Source: Amyelois transitella
Lineage: Eukaryota; Arthropoda; Insecta; Lepidoptera; Pyralidae
NCBI RefSeq assembly: GCF_032362555.1
Contig: NC_083506.1
Location: 2,217,501 to 2,281,500, forward strand
Direction: 5' to 3'
Length of the DNA stretch: 64,000 bases
Shown: in pieces, positions 58,701-64,000 of the stretch
Numbering within the stretch: the stretch's first letter is position 1
How the letters are laid out: each line of letters starts with the position of its first letter
Position numbers and translations under genes: made by a program
Notes under the pieces: generated by a model
Database searches by the model: none
The model's input: only the letters and a program-made list of their open reading frames with translations
What the model was told of the DNA's origin: nothing

Positions 58701-59641
58701 TTCAAGACTGTTGGCTCTGTCTACCCCGCAAGGGATATAGACGTGATTATATGTATGAATGTATACAGCCAGAGAAAATAGGGTGATTGATTGGACAATA
58801 AATGAATTAAAATTATTACATTAAATCTGTAGCTGCAACTACAAAGAGAATAGTAACTATCCAATGTAGCTTATCACTGTACAGTGGCTTTATAATTAAA
58901 TTTGACCCAAATAATATGGAAGTAACTAATGATAGGTGCTATCATACTCAACATTAATAGGTGTAGAGATTTCTGTGCCCACTATACAAGTGGGGTGTCA
59001 TCAATCAAAACTTGATAGCCTCTGAACTTTGAACAGAAACAAACAATACTAAGTACCACAATGATAGATAAATAGCTGTTTTTAAACACATCTATATTGA
59101 GAGTAGATAGTCAGAATGGATTTTTGTTTGTAAGCAAAATAATAATATTTTGACCACAGCAATGAATGTAAATAAATTAAAAATGTATGTTTATCAAAAT
59201 AAAATAATAGGTAAAAAATTTTCTTCCAAGACAGACAGAGCCAATATTTTCAAAAAGACCAATAAGCCACGTTCAGTAAAACAGTAAAACTATGTAATGA
59301 GCAAATAGATATTAGGTAGAGTACTAATCAGTATGTAAGTACTTACCAAAGTTATAAAAGTAGAACAACTTGGAAAGTAATTTGTTTATTTAAAAAAGGG
59401 TGATTGCGTTAAGTAAAGAAACTAAGCATCTCACAAATAATTAATTGTAAAAAGCGAAAATTATTTATTCGTCACGTAAATTAAAATAAAAAAGGAATAA
59501 TTTACAACATAAATTGTTACCTTGTCTTTTTCGTTCTTCAGTATTTTGAACACCTCCATCTATTAAATTAGTCAATTCAGTCACATTGAAAGTACATTTA
59601 TCCCTTTCTCTTTGTAAATCAGGGTTCACTTTAGCGCTCAT
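43758..59641 (-). CDS. Peroxisomal acyl-CoA oxidase (ACOX1-type), 13 exons
   Basis: This FAD enzyme catalyses the first, H2O2-forming step of peroxisomal beta-oxidation. Exons in transcript order are 59521-59641, 58115-58274, 56570-56738, 55676-55799, 54707-54951, 52779-52939, 51365-51527, 47483-47673, 46729-46881, 46091-46196, 45460-45612, 44334-44450 and 43758-43901. They give 668 residues in one frame, close to human ACOX1 (660). Recognisable blocks include [92 protein letters not shown] (EGEN at about 433-436 carries the family's catalytic glutamate) and [14 protein letters not shown]. The C-terminus is GKL, a variant of the SKL-type peroxisomal signal. The intron before exon 8 contains truncated exon copies and a nested THAP gene. 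The gene is divergent with RpL19, and a paralogue starts at 63.3 kb. Confidence 0.95.
44482..44962. mobile_element. MITE with CAGGGTGAC ends, copy 2
   Basis: Perfect inverted ends TACAGGGTGAC and GTCACCCTGTA flank about 480 bp of non-coding sequence nearly identical to 12963-13413. This copy has about 24 extra bases near 44860-44890 and a better-preserved left end. It lies in an acyl-CoA oxidase intron. Confidence 0.8.
45355..45400 (+). repeat. tRNA-derived SINE tail fragment
   Basis: GTGTAATTTGTCCCGTATAT followed by an ATTT-rich run matches the 3' end of the SINE at 33974-34250. Confidence 0.5.
45660..45900. repeat. Composite family A fragments
   Basis: A forward piece (ATAGGACCACTCCACATC, ATGTCGTAAAAGGCGACTAA) is followed by a reversed piece ending in CCGGAAACCACACAGCAC. 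Confidence 0.6.
46405..46590 (-). repeat. Family B LINE 3' end
   Basis: The minus strand includes [20 protein letters not shown], preceded by the shared block CTTTACCAGGACGTCCTTAA (plus strand). A CATACATACATA tail starts it at about 46408. Confidence 0.7.
46859..46973. repeat. Tandem duplication across a splice acceptor (two units of about 55 bp)
   Basis: The first unit spans the acceptor and the start of the oxidase exon 46729-46881 plus flanking intron. The second unit (from about 46921) repeats it with changes and encodes RYLVEAWQ, where the exon reads RYLVKAWQ. A family A copy begins directly after the second unit. Confidence 0.65.
46972..47180 (+). repeat. Family A retroposon, diverged
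   Basis: The head GCCGTGTGGTTCCCGGCACC is intact. The middle is eroded and the copy ends around TTCAAGACTGCTGGCTCTG. Confidence 0.7.
47915..48905. repeat. 503 bp tandem duplication
   Basis: The segment starting CATTACGTACGACGATTATA at 47915 repeats at 48418, and the two units are almost identical to about 48900. Each unit contains one short and one longer exon fragment. Confidence 0.85.
48928..49028 (-). repeat. Family B LINE internal fragment
   Basis: GGCGGTTTCGGGTACTTTTG and TTTACCAGGACGTCCTTAAT match the coding part of the copies at 14465 and 46405. It interrupts the exon-copy array. Confidence 0.65.
49291..50459. other. Intron interior with a possible gene fragment and a retroposon
   Basis: No oxidase exon is found here. 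The plus-strand stretch 49849-50061 is open and reads [21 protein letters not shown]. This resembles, from memory, a segment seen in insect proteins with SWIM/YqaJ-type domains, but it is too short to call. A repeat with a 12-base target duplication occupies 50115-50433. Confidence 0.4.
50115..50433. mobile_element. Short interspersed element with a 12 bp target duplication
   Basis: The direct repeat GTTAGTCATACT (50103-50114 and 50434-50445) flanks it. The left end has GTGACCATACGTCCCGCTTT, and the right end has CGTCCCGCTC and, close by, GGTCAC, the inverse of GTGACC. Tandem TCCCGCTTT blocks lie near the left end. The family is not identified. Confidence 0.65.
50460..51089 (-). CDS. THAP-domain zinc-finger protein, nested in an oxidase intron
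   Basis: Two exons, 50898-51089 and 50460-50720, are joined by a GTGAGT donor and a clean CAG acceptor. They encode 150 residues. The N-terminal THAP domain (C2CH zinc finger, sequence-specific DNA binding) is complete: CAVPQCKN near residue 9, the conserved tryptophan in [16 protein letters not shown] near residue 59, and the downstream proline-containing motif [12 protein letters not shown]. The rest is basic and Glu/Lys-rich ([19 protein letters not shown]), possibly a short coiled coil. THAP domains derive from P-element-type transposases, and this may be a domesticated host gene or a transposon-related unit. No transposase core is visible. The start at 51089 puts the first cysteine at the usual distance. 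An upstream in-frame ATG at 51158 would add 23 residues. It is on the same strand as the oxidase gene and within its seventh intron. Confidence 0.8.
51590..51745 (+). repeat. Diverged copy of the repeat at 370-515
   Basis: It shares ACGCCGAAA, GCGGAC and GTGGAGGGTGCAACTGGAA with the copy at the left edge, followed by a GA-rich run. It lies in an oxidase intron. Confidence 0.45.
52966..53223 (-). repeat. Family A retroposon, full length
   Basis: This is a well-preserved reversed copy, from GTCACGTCTTTATCCCTTGC to GGTGCCGGGAACCACACGGC. A possible short target repeat AGAGAGAAA flanks it. Confidence 0.8.
54155..54205. repeat. Perfect 21 bp hairpin in an oxidase intron
   Basis: The arm 54155-54175 (AAAATATTTGTACGAACCGC plus T) is perfectly complementary to 54185-54205, with a 9-base loop ACAGTTAGC. 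Confidence 0.75.
54553..54601 (+). repeat. Family A 3' end fragment
   Basis: GTCTACCCCGTAACGGATAA followed by AGACGTGATAACATACATAC is the terminal block. Confidence 0.55.
55206..55385 (-). repeat. Family A retroposon, head missing
   Basis: It opens AGTCTATATCCCTTGCGGGG and runs to the block CCCTTAGTCG. The 5' head is absent. Confidence 0.7.
55914..55988 (-). repeat. Family A 3' end fragment
   Basis: CACGTTTATATCCCTTGCGG through AAGGCCACGTTC matches the terminal 75 bases in reverse. Confidence 0.65.
56213..56375. repeat. Tandem duplication within an unclassified repeat
   Basis: GAGATGGTGCCAATTAGCAG occurs at about 56213 and again about 70 bases later, followed each time by TAAAAACTA and TGTGGATTTGCAAAAA. 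Related sequence (CTGTATTCTTTTG, GGCGCTAAAT) recurs near 46640 and 57720. Confidence 0.55.
57702..57833. repeat. Perfect 23 bp inverted repeat
   Basis: CCCGTGGATTAGCGAAAAAC plus CTG (57702-57724) is exactly inverted at 57811-57833. The left arm belongs to the repeat family seen at 56340, so two oppositely oriented copies probably abut. Confidence 0.65.
57868..58062 (-). repeat. Family A retroposon with an internal deletion
   Basis: Tail, 3' end and head are present (GTCACGTCTATATCCCTTGC to ACCACACGGC), but about 60 bases of the middle are missing. Diverged flanking repeats (ACTCTACATGT and ACTCTATATGT) look like a target duplication. Confidence 0.75.
58527..58760 (+). repeat. Family A retroposon, 5' end slightly truncated
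   Basis: It starts at the AAAAAAGAATAGACCACTCC region and continues to CCCCGCAAGGGATATAGACG and ATGTATGAATGTAT. It lies in the first intron of the oxidase gene. Confidence 0.8.
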
Positions 59642-59989
59642 ATTTTACAAAAAGGAGTAAATTTTTATTCTGCGATAAAGACAAATACTTTCGCTGACAA
59701 TAGTGAACTATAAATTTACAAATAAAATCTCGTCAGATCCTCTGATCTGAAGAACTCATCACGACTTGACACGTCGGATCAGTTGATGACAATGACAATA
59801 ATGACAAAGACCCTTATTCGCCAATGGAAAACGTAAATAAGTAAATGATAGTGACATGAATGATGGAATGGAATGGAGGCGCGACATGACTAAACTTGAA
59901 GTATATTGCGCATACAACCAAATTTACTGGCAACACTGCATTTTCCGCCATATTTCTTTCTTGTATGCGTTGGATCTCACCGTGTCACG
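59642..59989. promoter_or_regulatory. Divergent promoter of acyl-CoA oxidase and RpL19
   Basis: Only 348 bases separate the two start codons. On the RpL19 side a pyrimidine tract (TTTCTTTCTTGT, about 59953-59964) resembles a 5' TOP start site of ribosomal protein genes. No TATA box is obvious. Confidence 0.55.
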
Positions 59990-61666
59990 ATGAGGTTAGT
60001 TCTATCGAAAAATATTAATTATCCATTTTTTATGAGCATAAATGTGTTAAAAAAGAAGTCCGATACGTGCTTGTTATATAGTTTATAAATAAACATTGAT
60101 GGGGTGTACTTTTGATAATGTGAAAAAATGTGTTATCGGCACGGGTAGAAACCATGTGGTCATCTCTTCTTTTTCTATATTTTCAGTTCCCTAAAGTTAC
60201 AGAAGAGGCTTGCCGCCTCTGTTATGCGATGCGGCAAAAAGAAGGTGTGGTTAGATCCAAATGAAATCAGCGAAATCGCTAACACAAATTCCAGTAAGTA
60301 CCTACCCAACCAATACAACAACAATGGCTCAATTGGCGATTGAATGTTTTCCTGATGATATTTCTCACTTTGATAATAATTTTACGCCCAAGAATCCTAA
60401 GAAATCCAGATTAAGATATCATTCATGGTTTATTTTTAAATCAAATGTGATTACCAATTTCAGGACAGAACATCCGGAAGATGATCAAGGATGGTCTTGT
60501 CATCAAGAAACCCGTAGCAGTCCACTCGCGTGCCCGTGTCCGTAAGAACACTGAGGCCAGGAGAAAAGGTCGTCACTGTGGCTTTGGTAAAAGGAGAGGT
60601 ACTGCAAATGCTCGTATGCCACAAAAGGTGAGATATTGTCGTGTTATTTTTTATTGCATGCATTGCATGATTACTCTACAATCTTTTCATCTATTCACAA
60701 TGCTGTTTACAAATGTACAAATCAGGTATAGGAATTAACCAGGAACCATCAAAATGTATTCCCATAGCGACCATCTCAGCTCCCAAAAGTTGTTCCTTCA
60801 CCCAATAGTTTTACCACAATCGCCACTCACTTGGGACTCATTAACATTAGAATATTTTAAATATTCATTGGTTATTTATAATTTCCAGGAACTCTGGGTT
60901 CAACGGCAAAGGGTGCTTCGTAAGTTGCTCCTCAAGTACAGAACCGCCAAGAAGATCGACAGGCATCTGTACCACGCCCTGTACATGAAGGCGAAGGGTA
61001 ATGTGTTCAAGAACAAGCGTGTTCTGATGGAGTACATCCACAGAAAGAAGGCTGAGAAGGCTAGGACTAAAATGCTTAGGTAAGATTGCAATTTATCAAC
61101 TCGTGCTCAGTGTCAGTTGGCAAAAAAAAATATAAGTGAGAGGAATAGAAATAGGAATGCTTATTGTGCATGGGTTGATAATGCGGAGAGAATAAATGTA
61201 AGAAAGGCAAGGTGGAGAGTCTTAAACGGTACTGTTACTTGATCAATCGGGCATGTCCTGGCAAATGGTCTGGTTTAAACAATTGAGCTGGAATGAAGGA
61301 TGAAGGGAAAGAAGTATGCAAGGATGGTAGCAAGTGGAAGGATGTATTCTCTGCCTGCTCCTAAAGAAAGGAGTGTGATTTTATATATTATGTTAATGTT
61401 AATGTTAATCAAGATTGCAAACACCCATTGTTTTAGTTATTGGTTCTTTTCTTTCATAAACTCTTTTTAAATCTTAAAATTTTTTTTAAGATTACCATTT
61501 TGTGCTAAAAAAGAATATTTGTTCACGCAGTGACCAAGCCGAAGCCCGCCGTAACAAGGTGAAGGAGGCCCGCAAGCGCCGCGAGGAGCGCATCGCCGCC
61601 AAGAAGGAAGAGCTACTGCAGACCTTCGCCAGGGAAGACGAGGCAGCCGTCACCGCCAAGAAGTGA
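59990..61666 (+). CDS. RpL19: 60S ribosomal protein L19 (eL19)
   Basis: This 200-residue component of the large cytosolic ribosomal subunit is encoded by five exons: 59990-59994, 60187-60293, 60464-60627, 60889-61079 and 61531-61666. The first exon holds only ATGAG, a layout common in ribosomal protein genes. The protein is highly conserved: [80 protein letters not shown] and a basic helical tail ([20 protein letters not shown]). The poly(A) signal AATAAA is at 61683-61688, right after the stop. An upstream ATG at 59965 lies just after the pyrimidine tract and out of frame. Intron 4 contains a family B-like fragment (61288-61395). Confidence 0.97.
61288..61395 (+). repeat. Family B LINE 3' end, diverged
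   Basis: AAAGAAGTATGCAAGGATGG and GTGGAAGGATGTATTCTCTG match the coding end of family B. The piece ends GAGTGTGATTTTATATATTA. Confidence 0.55.
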
Positions 61667-62002
61667 ACTAGAGTTATGGTCCAATAAATGTTATAAAACC
61701 ATTTAGTTGTTTTTTTTTTCGATGCTTTTTTTCTAGATCAGACTGGTGTGAATATGATATTGATTAAAGAGGTTTAAATTATAGATTTTCGTGTATGAAG
61801 AGTTTGTACCTTAAAGGTTTCTTTCAGTGCTGAAATTAAGGTAAACAATCAAGGTCAATTAAGGTAAAAATAGCAAGTTATTTATTATGCTTCCTTAATT
61901 TTCCATTTTGTTTTTTTTTCATCGTCAAGATTGAATTTGAATTGATTGAGTGAAAAATTAAGAATTTATTATAAAATATAATAATATTATTTTACTGTAT
62001 TT

Positions 62003-62096
62003 TAGTTCTATCATTAAGCCAAAAGTGACCTATCAGTCTTCAAGAATGTTGGCTCTGTCTACCCTGCAACGGATATAGACATGATTATATGAATGT
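62003..62096 (+). repeat. Family A 3' part
   Basis: It starts TTCTATCATTAAGCCAAAAG and ends GGATATAGACATGATTATAT. Confidence 0.65.
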
Positions 62097-62608
62097 ATTA
62101 CTTAACTGCATTTTCATGGAAATAATGCTATAGGTACGTATCTCAAACTACCTACCTCGATTTTCTTCAAAGTTGGGAATCGAGAGACTAGACGCAACAA
62201 CTAGAAGATACATATGTAAATTATCTTCGGGTACCTATAAGCATGGATGCTATCAGTATTATAAATACCACTAAGTAGGTACCTACTATACTATTTCGGT
62301 ATATTCTACTAACTAGAGTTTGAAAGTCAGGTCATGCTTAATTGTAAACAGATCGTAGATTCATGAATAAATTATGTTGTTTACTTAGTATTCCAAAATT
62401 TAAATTTTATTGCCTTCCCACCTAAATATTCAAATAAAATCCGTTCAAAAAAGGTGGGCCTATTTGTAAGGCAATCATGACTTAGCTAAGCCTCTGGTCA
62501 ATTAAGCACCAAAATAGGTCAGACTAGGCTTCTATTTAGAAATAGGTACACGTGGACGAAGCCGCAGGTAAAAAGTTGGTGTGTTATTACAAATATACAC
62601 ATAACATA

Positions 62609-62806
62609 TAATCACGTCCATATCCCTTGCGGGGCAGACAGAGCCGACAGTCCTAAAAAAACTGAAAGGCCACGTTACGCTGTTTGGCTCAATGATAGAA
62701 TTGAGATTCATTAGTGACAGGTTGCTAGTGCTACTTACATCGCCTAAAAGTAGAATCCCAAGTATAATAATAAGCCTATCCCTTAGTCGCCTTTTACGAC
62801 TTCAAC
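62609..62806 (-). repeat. Family A retroposon, head missing
   Basis: It opens TCACGTCCATATCCCTTGCG and ends at CCCTTAGTCGCCTTTTACGA. The head is absent. Confidence 0.75.
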
Positions 62807-63311
62807 ATACTAACATATCGCACACAATTGCAATTAATTTATTTTGTCCTAAATTTTTTTTTATCTTTTGCCCTTTATCTTCACCTTCCATGTTGAATAA
62901 ATTATGATTTTCTCATGACTTGCAAAACGTTTAGTTACCTAGTTAGTTACTTGTGTGAAAAACTCTTTAGGTCACTTAATAGTGGCGCCCGCCTTTTCCT
63001 GTTTCAGTTTCAGGCAAAGTTTTCACAAGATCGACAAAACCCTATCATCTCTGGCGGATAATAGACGACTCTGTATAGGTAAATGATACAGGCCGTAGCT
63101 ATGCATGGTTGTCTAAAACAAAATAATGAAGGGCCGACTGACTTAATCCGTGCATTCACTTGATAATGCACTGACCTGCATATACAACATATGCAATGGA
63201 AGTGGTTGAGTGTGCACTAGTCCTAAGCTGTTGACTCGCATAATTTTCATAATGACTAAAATACCAGTAGTGAATGTTTGTCGCACCCGAGCAGTCGCGT
63301 CGTTTAAAACT

Positions 63312-63429
63312 ATGACTGAAGTAAATAAAGATTTGCAGAACGAAAGAAATAAGTGTACGTTTGATGTTAAGGAGTTGACAACAGTAATTGATGGATCTTC
63401 GGAGAAAACTTCGAAGCGCAGAGAGAGGG
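63312..63429 (+). CDS. Second acyl-CoA oxidase paralogue, first exon only
   Basis: The exon reads MTEVNKDLQNERNKCTFDVK and continues ELTTVIDGSSEKTSKRRER, ending in phase 1 at a GTGAGT donor. Exon 1 of the oxidase at 43.8-59.6 kb reads [20 protein letters not shown] and ends in the same phase at nearly the same length (121 against 118 bases). The two are therefore paralogues pointing away from each other across RpL19. An in-frame ATG at 63252 would add 20 residues (MTKIPVVNVCRTRAVASFKT). I prefer 63312 by alignment with the paralogue. Remaining exons must lie right of the window, because no match to exon 2 is visible before 64000. Confidence 0.8.
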
Positions 63430-64000
63430 GTGAGTGACCTGTCACTATTGATGCTTGGACTTTGAAAGTAGGTAGGTAGGTACTTGGGCAGTGTACTGAT
63501 GAAAAGCTGTTTTGGTTTTTGATAAGAGTAGGTAACTGTCTAAATAACACTATTAAATCTGTTTCAAATAATTATTTCGATTTCAGGGTCACTTCTTCTT
63601 TTGAAGTCGGTTGATGTAAATTACTTTTATAATAATATTTTTTTTAATAGTTTGTATACTTAGTTTGTTATATTTATAAGAGATGATAAAGAAGACTTTT
63701 TAAAAATTCAGCAATTTCTGAAAAATTAGCAAAGATATGATTTTTTTCTTATCATTACTTAACTTTACGCTACGATTTTTTACCTAACCATATGTATTTG
63801 TACCATCCTACTTCTTACCAATATTATAAATAGGTACGAAACTTTGTAAGGATGTGTGGTTTTGTATTTTCTCTTTCCTGAAAAACATTAAAAACACAGG
63901 TTTTAAGTTATAAGAGATTTTTAACTCAAACTTAAAAATACATATTTATTGCTTACCTGTAGAAGCTTATCTTATCTGTAGACATGGAAATACATTTAAT
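63430..64000 (+). other. First intron of the second oxidase gene (partial)
   Basis: The stretch is AT-rich and has no exon matching EDLLLKEG, the start of exon 2 in the paralogue. A short lepidopteran repeat block (ACGAAACTTTGTAAGGATGT) occurs near 63836. Confidence 0.45.

Larger units (their letters stand above)
61667..63251. other. Gap between RpL19 and the second oxidase gene
   Basis: It holds the RpL19 poly(A) signal, two family A copies (62003-62096 forward 3' part; 62609-62806 reversed) and AT-rich sequence. The promoter of the second oxidase gene should be at the right end. No further gene is supported. Confidence 0.5.

Noticed and set aside
60294-60463. Intronic snoRNA in RpL19
   Set aside because: A TGATGATA near 60355 looks like a C box, but no matching D box and terminal stem could be found. 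Introns 1, 3 and 4 showed nothing better.
63143-63550. A 135-residue minus-strand frame
   Set aside because: It is opposite the first exon of the second oxidase gene, whose sequence and phase match a known paralogue on the plus strand.

Overview
The window is nuclear DNA from an insect, almost certainly a moth or butterfly. It is AT-rich and dense in introns. It is filled with short interspersed repeats of lepidopteran type, including a tRNA-headed SINE, RTE-like 3' ends and a roughly 255 bp retroposon with an (ATGT)n tail. The genes are ordinary conserved animal genes. I see no operon, CRISPR array, phage or bacterial feature.

Layout, left to right. The last four coding exons of a protein disulfide isomerase A6 gene (+) run from 1.4 to 6.2 kb; its 5' part is outside the window. 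A small signal-peptide/one-TM protein gene (-, 8.5-8.9 kb) lies head to head with the single-exon ribophorin I gene (+, 9.4-10.8 kb). The eIF2B delta subunit gene (-, nine coding exons placed) covers 11.8-20.6 kb, with its exons separated by repeats. An intronless N-acetylgalactosamine kinase (GALK2-type) gene (-) lies at 24.0-25.5 kb. Two tandem ZAD/C2H2 zinc-finger genes (-) occupy 28.0-32.0 and 33.0-36.6 kb. A BEL/Pao LTR element with a 5 bp target duplication is inserted at 37.1-42.9 kb, just upstream of the second one. A complete 13-exon peroxisomal acyl-CoA oxidase gene (-) fills 43.8-59.6 kb, and one of its introns holds a two-exon THAP-domain gene. Ribosomal protein L19 (+, 60.0-61.7 kb) is head to head with it. 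The first exon of a second acyl-CoA oxidase paralogue (+) starts at 63.3 kb and leaves the window.

The loci are functionally diverse: ER protein folding and N-glycosylation (PDIA6, ribophorin I), translation (eIF2B delta, RpL19), amino-sugar salvage (GALK2), peroxisomal beta-oxidation (two oxidases) and transcription factors. They are neighbours rather than one pathway.

The most interesting structures are these. An array of six truncated copies of one acyl-CoA oxidase exon sits beside the intact exon, partly as a 503 bp tandem repeat. A decayed extra exon lies in the first zinc-finger gene. The abundant retroposon (family A) shows target-site duplications, and its 3' end resembles that of a co-resident LINE (family B), which suggests a SINE/LINE partnership. 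Two perfect 21 bp hairpins are present, and a divergent pair of oxidase genes flanks RpL19. Splice sites were placed by eye from GT/AG signals, reading-frame continuity and remembered family sequences. No alignment or database search was run.
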